Source: Paenibacillus montaniterrae (lineage in GTDB: Bacteria; Bacillota; Bacilli; Paenibacillales; Paenibacillaceae). Taken from it: DNA of 64,000 nt. Positions within the stretch are counted from its first letter, which is position 1. Each line of letters starts with the position of its first letter. Positions 8,391-15,828 of this stretch are shown here, one piece after another. The DNA is taken from the NCBI RefSeq assembly GCF_018403185.1, contig NZ_BOSE01000002.1, positions 1 through 64,000 of the forward strand, read 5' to 3'. Made by a program: the position numbers and the translations under genes. The notes under the pieces are model-generated. The model was not told the origin of the DNA. It was given only the letters and a program-made list of their open reading frames with translations, and did not search any database.

Positions 8391-10117
8391 GCTGCTTCAC
8401 GCTCCTTTCCCCGTTGCGACTGATAAATTTTGCGATATAACGATGAGTGAAGCATAAGCTCCTCATGCGTGCCCTGCTTCATAACCTTGCCATCATCAAC
8501 AATGAGCACGGAATCGGCACGAACTGTAGTGCTCATTTTTTGAGTAACGAGCAAAACTGTGCAGGACAGCTCGCCAATCGCATCCAGCAACCGTCGTTCT
8601 GTTTCTACATCCAAGGCGCTGGTGCAATCATCAAGCAGCAGAATGGCTGGCTTTCGCACAAGCGCTCTTGCAATGCTGAGCCTTTGCTTTTGACCGCCTG
8701 ATAAATTGACGCCCTTCTGTCCGATCATTGTATCGTAGCCTTGAGGCAGCTCGATAATCGTATCGTGAATTTGTGCCAGCTTGGCTGCCTCCACTACCTC
8801 ATCATCTGTAGCATCCAGCTTGCCCCAACGTATATTGTCTGCTACTGTGCCAGAAAACAGCATAATTTCTTGCGGCACATAGCCAATATTCATTCTTAGC
8901 TGATGCAGAGCATAATGCTCAACAGGCTTCTGATCAATCGTTATAACACCGGCATCCGCATGATACATTCTAGGAATAAGCTGGAGAATGCTCGTCTTGC
9001 CGGATCCTGTTGCTCCCATAATCGCCAGCAGCTGACCGGACTTCACTTGGAAGCTGACGTCTGACAGCGTATTCATATTCGATTCTGGATACGTGAAGCA
9101 AACACCAGAGAAGCAAATATCGCCTTCCATATGTACGCTATCTGCACTTGCTTTCGCTTCGGTCTGTTCACTGTCTGCTACTGCGAAAACTTCATCCACC
9201 CTTTGCATTGAAGCCGATGCTCGGGCAATTCCATTAACAATCATCGAAATCATCGACAGCGCGCCCGTTATGCGCATCGCATAGTTGACGACTGCAACAA
9301 TTTCCCCAACCGTAATAGAAGAACCCGCTTGAATTTGATTGCGTGCCGCCCAAAGCATAAATAATATACAGCTATTAATGAGGATTAGCACAATCGGATT
9401 AGACAGCTCGGCAAAAATCATCGTTGCTACAGTTCGCGCACGCAGCTGTTCATTTTTATGCTGAAACTGGTTATTTTCGTGGCTCATTCGGCCAAAAACG
9501 CGAATCAATCTGACACTCATCAAGCTTTGCTGCATCACCTTGTTAACTTGATCCAGCTTTTGCTGAACGATGTGGAACAGTTTATTGTTGCGAACCATCA
9601 GCCAGCCGAGAAAAATCGCAAGAATCGGAAACGCAATTAATAGATAGATTGCCAGCTTTGCATTTAATGCGAGCGCCATAATGAGACTCGTAATAACGAG
9701 CAACGGAGCCCGCAGCATAATTCTCATGCCCATAAACACAGCGTTTTGCACTTGATTGACATCATTGCTTATACGAGTAAGCAAGGAAGCCTCTTGAAAT
9801 TTGCTGAACGTATTATAGCTCATACGCTGAATGCATTCATAAAGTGATTGCCTAAGATCGAAGCCGAAATTTTGACTGACATGTGCGGAATAAAAGGAGC
9901 TTAATATACCTATAGCAAATGCAAAAATCGTAGTCCCGAGCAACAGACCGCCCCAAAGCAAAATGCTGTTAACATTGCCGGCGACGATCCCCTCATCGAT
10001 CACCTTGGACATCATTAATGGCTGCGCCACTTCAACTGTCAGCTCGATCAGCATCAGCATAATCGCAACAACAACATAAGCCTTGTAACGGCCTAAAAAA
10101 CGAGTAAAAGTCTGCAA
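8351..10117 (-). CDS. ABC exporter half-transporter, subunit 1 (degenerate Walker B and H-loop)
   Basis: A 588-residue exporter half: six membrane helices (about 15-310) and a nucleotide-binding domain with Walker A GATGSGKT and a canonical LSGGQKQ signature. Walker B reads LLLDDCTSALD (Asp for the catalytic Glu) and the H-loop reads VTQKMST (Gln for His). The two defects fall in one subunit and the signature defect in the other, so a heterodimer of the two would have one active and one inactive ATP site. Translation starts at TTG 10117 after GGAGGGAG. The promoter should lie in the 150 bp before the repeat array, but I could not fix one. Confidence 0.88.
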   Translation of the reverse strand: MQTFTRFLGRYKAYVVVAIMLMLIELTVEVAQPLMMSKVIDEGIVAGNVNSILLWGGLLLGTTIFAFAIGILSSFYSAHVSQNFGFDLRQSLYECIQRMSYNTFSKFQEASLLTRISNDVNQVQNAVFMGMRIMLRAPLLVITSLIMALALNAKLAIYLLIAFPILAIFLGWLMVRNNKLFHIVQQKLDQVNKVMQQSLMSVRLIRVFGRMSHENNQFQHKNEQLRARTVATMIFAELSNPIVLILINSCILFMLWAARNQIQAGSSITVGEIVAVVNYAMRITGALSMISMIVNGIARASASMQRVDEVFAVADSEQTEAKASADSVHMEGDICFSGVCFTYPESNMNTLSDVSFQVKSGQLLAIMGATGSGKTSILQLIPRMYHADAGVITIDQKPVEHYALHQLRMNIGYVPQEIMLFSGTVADNIRWGKLDATDDEVVEAAKLAQIHDTIIELPQGYDTMIGQKGVNLSGGQKQRLSIARALVRKPAILLLDDCTSALDVETERRLLDAIGELSCTVLLVTQKMSTTVRADSVLIVDDGKVMKQGTHEELMLHSSLYRKIYQSQRGKEREAAWTNPTTRELTAP

Positions 10118-10225
10118 GCAATACTCCCTCCTTCTCTCTCTTATTATAAGTCATCATAGGCTATAAATTGAATCATTTTTTTATACCTTTAAATATCTCG
10201 TTATTAAGATATTTAACACAAGAAA

Positions 10226-10270
10226 ACATCGAAGCACAATCCCGCAAATCAGGGATATTGACCTCGATGT
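10226..10270. repeat. Two-stem hairpin at the edge of the repeat array
   Basis: ACATCGA (10226-10232) pairs with TCGATGT (10264-10270), and inside them ATCCC (10239-10243) pairs with GGGAT (10252-10256). It precedes the first A unit by four bases. It may be the left end of that unit or a terminator for plus-strand transcription. It has no T tract. Confidence 0.4.
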
Positions 10271-10273
10271 CCT

Positions 10274-10416
10274 TCAGCGCTGCGGAGCTAAGCAATCCTA
10301 CAGTCGCTTTTTAAATCGTAATGCTCTTATTTGAATTTTTTAAGGGAGCATTACGATGTTAAAGGCGACCCTCTTCGTTTTTCGGATTGCTTTGCTCCTC
10401 CGCTGTAGCTTTTTTT
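10274..10416. repeat. Repeat family A, copy 1 (long imperfect hairpin)
   Basis: A 143-bp unit that folds on itself. The stem 10303-10326 pairs with 10346-10369 (about 24 bp, a few mismatches), closing a loop of ttatttgaattttttaagg. Outer arms (GCGGAGCTAAGCAATCC near 10282 and GGATTGCTTTGCTCCTCCGC near 10384-10403) also pair imperfectly, and a T run follows. It lies in the 1.1-kb gene-free region between the exporter and the wHTH gene. No open frame of interest runs through it. Confidence 0.8.
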
Positions 10417-10474
10417 GAGTGCGCTACGAAGCGATTGTAGCGTCTTCATAGCAGAGCTTTTTGAATGCCCTCTT

Positions 10475-10582
10475 TCAGCGCTGCGGAGCTAAGCATCCTA
10501 CAGTCGCTTTTTAAATCGTAATGCTCTTATTTGAATTTTTTAAGGGAGCATTACGATGTTAAAGGCGACCCTCTTCCGTTTT
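10475..10582. repeat. Repeat family A, copy 2 (right outer arm missing)
   Basis: Nearly identical to copy 1 from TCAGCGCTGCGGAGC through the central hairpin to GGCGACCCTCTTC. The unit then runs straight into the left arm of copy 3 and lacks its own right outer arm. Between copies 1 and 2 lies a small hairpin (CGCTAC 10422-10427 with GTAGCG 10437-10442). Confidence 0.8.
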
Positions 10583-10724
10583 TCAGCGCTCCGGAGCAAA
10601 GCAATCCTACAGTCGCGTTTAAATCGTAATGCTCTTATTTGAATTTTTTTATGGGAGCATTACGATGTTAAAGGCGACCCTCTTCGTTTTTCGGATGCTT
10701 TGCTCCTCCGCTGTAGCTTTTTTT
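10583..10724. repeat. Repeat family A, copy 3
   Basis: A complete third unit with both outer arms and the same central stem and loop. Its left arm reads GCTCCGGAGCAAAGCAATCC, with small changes from copies 1 and 2 that partly improve pairing to the right arm. It ends in a T run seven bases before family B copy 1. Confidence 0.8.
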
Positions 10725-10730
10725 GAATGT

Positions 10731-10869
10731 AGGACCAAGAAGCTTGTGCGCTAGTAAAAAACGAGGAGCGCAGCGTAGGCAACAAGCTACGTGAGCACCG
10801 AAGTTTTCGCTAGCGCGCAAGATTCGACGTCGACTAAGCTACGAAGCAGCGCAGCGTCATCAAAGTCCT
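10731..10869. repeat. Repeat family B, copy 1 (arm subtype II)
   Basis: A 139-bp unit bounded by AGGAC and GTCCT. The long internal stem pairs 10743-10762 with 10803-10821 (CTTGTGCGCTAG against CTAGCGCGCAAG, with two T-G wobbles in the plus sense). Inside it is a conserved segment with GGAGCGCAGCGTAGG and CTACGTGAGCACCG that forms a small inner stem. The unit shares its core with copies 2-5 but has different, still complementary, arms from copies 2-4. Confidence 0.85.
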
Positions 10870-10916
10870 GCTTTTAAACCTTCCACTTCCAATGAGGGTT
10901 TAAAAGCTGGGCTTTC
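10870..10916. repeat. Linker hairpin between family B copies 1 and 2
   Basis: A 47-bp linker in which GCTTTTAAACC pairs with GGTTTAAAAGC around a 15-base loop. The same linker follows copy 2 (11057-11103). At the second locus (37589-37633) both arms have changed so that pairing is kept with an ATTTTTAAAC arm. Confidence 0.75.
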
Positions 10917-11056
10917 AGGACCAAGAAGATGGCACGATACTAGAAGGCGAGGAGCGCAGCGTAGGCCATTAGCTACGTGAGCACCGCAGCCTTCGGTAGC
11001 GTGACATATTCGCCGCCGAATACGCTCCAACGCAACCACATCGTCATCAAAGTCCT
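10917..11056. repeat. Repeat family B, copy 2 (arm subtype I)
   Basis: A 140-bp unit bounded by AGGAC and GTCCT. Its stem arms are 10925-10948 (GATGGCACGATACTAGAAGG) and 10989-11011 (GCCTTCGGTAGCGTGACATA), about 19 of 23 positions paired. The core between the arms matches copy 1. It shares the 187-bp period of the array. Confidence 0.85.
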
Positions 11057-11103
11057 GCTTTTAAACCTTCCACTTCCAATGAGGGTTTAAAAGCTGGGCT
11101 TTC

Positions 11104-11243
11104 AGGACCAAGAAGATGGCACGATACTAGAAGGCGAGGAGCGCAGCGTAGGCAACAAGCTACGTGAGCACCGGAGCCTTCGGTAGCGTGACATATTCGC
11201 CGCCGACTAAACTACGAAGCAACCACATCGTCATCAAAGTCCT
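11104..11243. repeat. Repeat family B, copy 3 (arm subtype I)
   Basis: A 140-bp unit with the same arms as copy 2. Its right end (GTCCTGCTTTTAAACCTT) runs to within about 15 bp of the stop codon of the minus-strand wHTH gene at 11260, so the array abuts that gene's 3' end. Confidence 0.85.
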
Positions 11244-11259
11244 GCTTTTAAACCTTCCT

Positions 11260-12165
11260 CTACTCGTAGTACATGCGGAAGGATATGTCTCGACTGTAAT
11301 TCCCAAACCCTTTGCCGAACAGCGTCAGGCCGCCTACATGCTCTGCATCCTCGTGGACTCCTAATCTGAAGCTCCATACATTGCGGTTAATGCTCAGCAT
11401 ATCCAGCGTAACATCAGATATTTTATGACCGTCAACCCAGCTGCCTACCTCGTCGACACGCAGCACCTTCAACAAGCCGTATTGGTTGACAGGGTCGCCC
11501 CACCAGGACGGGGAAAATCTGCCGCGTTCCGCTCCAAAGTCACCCGGACTTGTCCATGTCCCGATCTCGGTTCCGTTTACTTGAAAAAATATATCGGAGG
11601 GCCAGTTTTCGTTGTAGCCTGGCGCCTCGGAGCCTAGCTCCAATGAGATTTCAATTGCGATTATTTTTTGTGAAGGCAGTAAATAGTTCGGCACCTTATA
11701 CTCCAGGTAGCCGTGTCCAAGCCAAAGAATTCCCGCATTCACTCGCTCAGGCGTATAAAAATAACGAGGATCGTCAAATTGACCGATTACCCGATCAGGC
11801 GTAGCCAGACCGCAGGTCGGATAAATTTCAAACTCTGTATAATGGCCAATTGGAATCGTGACCTCGTGGCATTTATACTGAGCGCTTGAATGAGACGGAA
11901 GCTCAATGTGTATATCATGCTCGGCAAGCGAGCACATTTTATGTGTCCCGCCATCTTTACGGACCATTTGCGTCGCCACCAAGCCAGCCTTCTCCAGCTT
12001 TTTCACGTGCATCGTTATGATTGCACTGCTCAGCTGCAGCGCAGCGGCAAGCTGCTTCACGTTCATTGATTCTTTGGAAAGCAGCTTAATAATCTCCAGC
12101 CGCACTTCACTAGCCAATGCTTCATACAAAGGTAGCCACTTTTTATCCGTATTTGCCTCAATCAT
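11260..12165 (-). CDS. ArsR-like wHTH regulator with a C-terminal beta-rich sensor-like domain
   Basis: A 301-residue protein. Residues 10-85 form an ArsR/HxlR-type winged helix (LYEALASEVRLEIIKLLS, then a recognition helix in LSSAIITMHVKKLEKAGLV). Residues 95-301 are predominantly beta, rich in aromatic residues and glycine, with no cysteine metal site, and look like a jelly-roll or ligand-binding module. I do not recognise a named family for this part. It is probably cytosolic, with no signal or membrane segment. ATG has GGGAAGGA upstream. Its target is unknown; neighbours are the repeat array and the secreted nucleotidase. Confidence 0.75.
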   Translation of the reverse strand: MIEANTDKKWLPLYEALASEVRLEIIKLLSKESMNVKQLAAALQLSSAIITMHVKKLEKAGLVATQMVRKDGGTHKMCSLAEHDIHIELPSHSSAQYKCHEVTIPIGHYTEFEIYPTCGLATPDRVIGQFDDPRYFYTPERVNAGILWLGHGYLEYKVPNYLLPSQKIIAIEISLELGSEAPGYNENWPSDIFFQVNGTEIGTWTSPGDFGAERGRFSPSWWGDPVNQYGLLKVLRVDEVGSWVDGHKISDVTLDMLSINRNVWSFRLGVHEDAEHVGGLTLFGKGFGNYSRDISFRMYYE

Positions 12166-12302
12166 TAAATTCGATCCTTCCCGTTCTACTTTACCTTATC
12201 TTATCCAATTATCCTAGGTTTCATGGTACATCTAAGCAGGCCGCTTGTAAATAGCTTGTAAAGTGAATCGGAGCTAACCGCGAGGTACATCTCAATACAA
12301 TC

Positions 12303-12356
12303 TTTATAAATCCTTAATAATTCGTTAACAATAGGCTGACAGTGCATTGCTACAGT
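12303..12356 (+). promoter_or_regulatory. PhoP-box array and promoter of the secreted nucleotidase
   Basis: Four hexamers spaced exactly 11 nt apart, TTTATA (12303), TTAATA (12314), TTAACA (12325) and CTGACA (12336), match the TT(A/C/T)ACA direct-repeat site of Bacillus PhoP. A -10-like TACAGT at 12351-12356 puts the repeats at about -60 to -22, the standard position in activated Pho promoters. There is no good -35. The implied start near 12363 lies upstream of the chosen ATG at 12392. Confidence 0.7.
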
Positions 12357-12391
12357 TAGTCCGAAAGCTATTATATTTGGGAGGGAAAGCA

Positions 12392-15300
12392 ATGAACTTC
12401 AAAAAAGGATTAATTGCGGTAGGCTTGTCGATTTCCTTATTGGCCGTACAAGCTCCTGTCGCAACTGTCCATGCTGCCAATGGCGCTGAGCCATGGTTAT
12501 CCTTTGCCGGACAAGGCAGCCTGCAAGCCGAGCTGATCGCTCGTTATACAAGTGGAGCAGAGTTTGACGAAGGCGGTACCGAAATCGTTGCCTATGATTC
12601 AGTTCATAAGCAAATGTATTCTGTCAACGGAGCAGAAAAATCACTAGATATTATATCTTTATCCACTCTATCATCCAATTCTGCTACTGTTCAGAATTTA
12701 TCGCTTACAAAACGCATTTCCTTGGAGCAATTAAGCAGAGAGTCGTTGGCGCTAAGCGATATTACTAGTGTTGCGATTCATCCGTCCAATGAGTATGTTG
12801 CGATTGCCGCACCTGCTGACCCGACTACTGACGCAGGCTATGTTATCTTTATAAGTCATGATGGCACTTATCTGAATCATGTAAAGGTAGGCTCGCTACC
12901 TGATATGGTAACCTTCACGCCTAACGGCAAATTTGCGCTTGTAGCCAATGAAGGCGAACCTAGCAGCGATTACAAGATTGACCCTGTTGGCTCTGTCAGC
13001 ATCATTGATGTGTCAAATGGCGCGAGCAATATTACAAGCAATAATGTTGCAACAGCTGGCTTCGATAAGCTTGATGCAGAGGGCATTCGCATTGTGAAGC
13101 CAGGTGCCAGCTTTAGCGAGGATGCCGAGCCGGAGTACATTGTCGTCTCCAACGACAGCAGCAAAGCCTATGTCGCTTTGCAGGAAAACAATGCGATCGC
13201 CGTATTGGATCTTTCCACAAAACAATTCACTTCCGTACATGATCTGGGCGAAATCGATCATTCCTTGCCAGGCTTTGCGCTCGATGCTTCCGATAAAGAC
13301 GGTGCTGCCAGCTTGAAAAACTGGCCGACGCTTGGAATGTTTATGCCGGATGGTATGAGCACTTACACAGTAAACGGAAAAACATATATTTTGACAGCAA
13401 ATGAAGGCGATGCCAAGGACTACGACGGCTTCTCGGAAGAAGCAAGGGTAGCTGATTTGGCTGACCGCCTGGCCTTGAACGCTTCGCATTATGGCGGCTT
13501 CTCACAAGAAGAGCTAGATGCGATGATGGAAACCTTGACGGCTGATGAGCAGCTTGGACGGTTAAAATCAACGACTAGCGTGCCGTTGAACGAGGATGGC
13601 AAGCAGGAAGCGATTTATTCCTTTGGTACTCGCTCCTTCTCTGTGTGGGATGGAGATACGCTGGAGCTCGTATTTGACAGCGGTGACCAGTTCGAACGCT
13701 TGACCAAGCTGGCAAACCCTGCTGGCTTCAATACTGACAACGCTGAAAACAAGTTTGACAGCCGCTCTGACGATAAAGGCGTGGAGCCGGAATCGGTAAC
13801 GGTAGGCCAGGTTGGCGAACGCAGCTACGCTTTTGTAGGCTTGGAGCGCGCTGGCGGCATTATGGCTTATGATTTGACCAACCCTGCACAGCCTGTTTTC
13901 GATCTGTACTTCTCATCTCGCAGCTATGACAGCGAAGAGGAAATTCCATCAGGCGATGTAGCACCGGAAGGCTTGTCTTTTATTGCAGCCGAGCAAAGCC
14001 CGACAGGCAAAGCATTGCTGCTTGTTGCACACGAGCTTAGCGGCACAATCGCGGTCTATGAGCTGGCTCCTTCCGAGCAAACACGCATCCAGATTATTGC
14101 GACCAATGATATTCATTCGCGCGTATATGAGGACAGCGGCATGGGCTATGCCAAGGTTGCTGCAATCGTCGAGCAATATCGTCAAATGAATCCGAATACG
14201 ATTGTGCTTGATGCTGGCGACACGCTTCATGGTCAAACCTACTCTACCTTGGTAGAAGGCAGCAGCATCGTCGAGCTAATGAACGAAATTGGCTATGCAG
14301 CGATGACAACAGGCAATCATGATTACAACTATGGATTCGAGCGTGTGCTTGATTTGGGCGAGCAAGCCAACTTTGATATTTTAGCGGCCAATGTAAAGGA
14401 CGCTGACGGCTCTCATGTGTTCGAGCCTTATATCATTAAGGAAGTAGCAGGAGTGAAGCTGGGCGTATTTGGCTTGGCAACGCCGGAAACGGTGTACAAA
14501 ACTCATCCGAACAATGTTGCAGGCATAGCGTTTACTGATCCTGCAACAGCGGCCAAGGAAATGGTCGAGGAGCTTCAGGGCAAGGCCGATGTCATTATCA
14601 ATCTTGCGCATCTTGGCACAGATGGCTCTACAAGCAAGGAAAACCGCTCTGACACCATTGCTTCAGAGGTAAGCGGTATTGATCTCATTATCGATGGACA
14701 TAGCCATGAGCTAATTAATCGCACCATTAACGATACCTTGCTCGTGCAGTTTGGCGAATACGGCAAACAAGTCGGCATTATTACACTAGTGCTGGAGGAT
14801 GGCAAGCTGGTTGATAAGCAATCGTATTACATTACAGCCGAGGATGCTGTAACCTTGCCTGCAAATGCGCAAGTAGAAGCAATGATTGAAAAAACAACTG
14901 CTGAACAGAAAAAGATTTTGGATCAAGTAATCGGGAACACAAGCGTAAAGCTGGAAGGTGAGCGTGCCGTTGTCCGCACAAGTGAATCCAACCTTGGCAA
15001 CCTGATTACGGATGCTATGATTGCTGCAACAGACGCAGATATCGCACTTACGAATGGCGGCGGCATTCGCGCTTCGATTGAGCAAGGTCAAATTACAAAA
15101 GGCGATGTCATTACGGTTCTGCCGTTCGGCAACTTTATCGTAACGATTGAAGTGACGGGGCAAGAACTGAAGGATGCGCTGGAGGTTGGCGCTGCTGGTT
15201 ATCCGGATGCGCACGGTGCATTCGCCCATGTTGCAGGAATCAACTATAAAATTGATCCTGAAGCTGCAGCAGGCGCTCGTGTGCATAGCGTGATCGTCAA

Positions 15301-15793
15301 CGGCAAGCCGCTTGATTTGAAGCAAACCTATACGCTGGCAACGAATGACTTCCTAGCTGCCGGTGGAGATCAGTACACGATGTTTGCCGACAATACGATT
15401 ATTAACAATGCAGGCACGCTAGACGAGGAGCTTATCAAATTTATACAGAAGCAAGCTTCAATCGCGCCTGCAACGGAAAAACGAATTGTTGTTGAAGCCA
15501 AGGCAGCTTCGACTACTCCAACAGGCAACACTGGCAAAGACAAGGATAAGGACAACAATCAAGAAGCAGGCCCAACAACTGGCAGCAAGCCAGGCGATGC
15601 CAACCAAGCTGGCGGCAACAAGCAAAATGAGCAAGCAACTGATAAAAATGTTGTGTATATCGTGAAAAAAGGCGACAATTTAACAAAAATTGCCAAACAA
15701 TACAATACAACATGGCAAAACATTCAACGCGCAAACAGCATTAAAAATCCGCACAGAATCTATCCGGGGCAAAAGCTGGTCATTCCAGCCTAA
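12392..15793 (+). CDS. Secreted 5'-nucleotidase with choice-of-anchor-I N-terminal region and LysM domain
   Basis: A 1133-residue exported protein. The signal peptide (residues 1 to about 28) ends in VHA. Residues 35-560 form a propeller-like choice-of-anchor-I module. Residues 565-840 are a metallophosphatase with ATNDIHSR, DAGDTLHG, TTGNHDYNYG, NLAHLG and DGHSHE metal motifs. Residues 850-975 are a 5'-nucleotidase substrate domain (SNLGNLITDAM, TNGGGIRA). A low-complexity linker then leads to a C-terminal LysM (VKKGDNLTKIAKQYNT) that should hold it on peptidoglycan. It would release phosphate from extracellular nucleotides. ATG 12392 is chosen over an upstream in-frame start because GGGAGGG precedes it and the Pho promoter starts downstream of the earlier codon. 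Confidence 0.9.
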   Translation: MNFKKGLIAVGLSISLLAVQAPVATVHAANGAEPWLSFAGQGSLQAELIARYTSGAEFDEGGTEIVAYDSVHKQMYSVNGAEKSLDIISLSTLSSNSATVQNLSLTKRISLEQLSRESLALSDITSVAIHPSNEYVAIAAPADPTTDAGYVIFISHDGTYLNHVKVGSLPDMVTFTPNGKFALVANEGEPSSDYKIDPVGSVSIIDVSNGASNITSNNVATAGFDKLDAEGIRIVKPGASFSEDAEPEYIVVSNDSSKAYVALQENNAIAVLDLSTKQFTSVHDLGEIDHSLPGFALDASDKDGAASLKNWPTLGMFMPDGMSTYTVNGKTYILTANEGDAKDYDGFSEEARVADLADRLALNASHYGGFSQEELDAMMETLTADEQLGRLKSTTSVPLNEDGKQEAIYSFGTRSFSVWDGDTLELVFDSGDQFERLTKLANPAGFNTDNAENKFDSRSDDKGVEPESVTVGQVGERSYAFVGLERAGGIMAYDLTNPAQPVFDLYFSSRSYDSEEEIPSGDVAPEGLSFIAAEQSPTGKALLLVAHELSGTIAVYELAPSEQTRIQIIATNDIHSRVYEDSGMGYAKVAAIVEQYRQMNPNTIVLDAGDTLHGQTYSTLVEGSSIVELMNEIGYAAMTTGNHDYNYGFERVLDLGEQANFDILAANVKDADGSHVFEPYIIKEVAGVKLGVFGLATPETVYKTHPNNVAGIAFTDPATAAKEMVEELQGKADVIINLAHLGTDGSTSKENRSDTIASEVSGIDLIIDGHSHELINRTINDTLLVQFGEYGKQVGIITLVLEDGKLVDKQSYYITAEDAVTLPANAQVEAMIEKTTAEQKKILDQVIGNTSVKLEGERAVVRTSESNLGNLITDAMIAATDADIALTNGGGIRASIEQGQITKGDVITVLPFGNFIVTIEVTGQELKDALEVGAAGYPDAHGAFAHVAGINYKIDPEAAAGARVHSVIVNGKPLDLKQTYTLATNDFLAAGGDQYTMFADNTIINNAGTLDEELIKFIQKQASIAPATEKRIVVEAKAASTTPTGNTGKDKDKDNNQEAGPTTGSKPGDANQAGGNKQNEQATDKNVVYIVKKGDNLTKIAKQYNTTWQNIQRANSIKNPHRIYPGQKLVIPA

Positions 15794-15800
15794 CAATGAA

Positions 15801-15825
15801 GGGGGCAGCATGCCCCCTTTTTTTT
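15801..15825 (+). terminator. Intrinsic terminator of the nucleotidase gene
   Basis: GGGGGCA (15801-15807), a GCA loop and TGCCCCC (15811-15817) are followed by eight T residues. It is a textbook rho-independent terminator seven bases after the stop codon. Confidence 0.95.
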
Positions 15826-15828
15826 GAA

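Noticed and set aside
10731..11243. B array as a CRISPR array
   Set aside because: The units are about 140 bp with 47-bp linkers. The linkers repeat instead of being unique, the arms are internally complementary, and no cas gene is present.
11164..11364. Plus-strand 66-codon ORF across the last B unit
   Set aside because: It runs from repeat sequence into the antisense of the wHTH gene, with no ribosome binding site and no conserved-looking product.
12347..12391. Upstream in-frame start of the nucleotidase
   Set aside because: It would put 15 residues before the signal peptide and starts upstream of the predicted transcript start; ATG 12392 has GGGAGGG.
13013..13489. Minus-strand ORFs inside the nucleotidase gene, and similar antisense frames inside other long genes
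   Set aside because: Codon pattern and protein motifs belong to the sense gene; the antisense frames have no ribosome binding site or recognisable domain.
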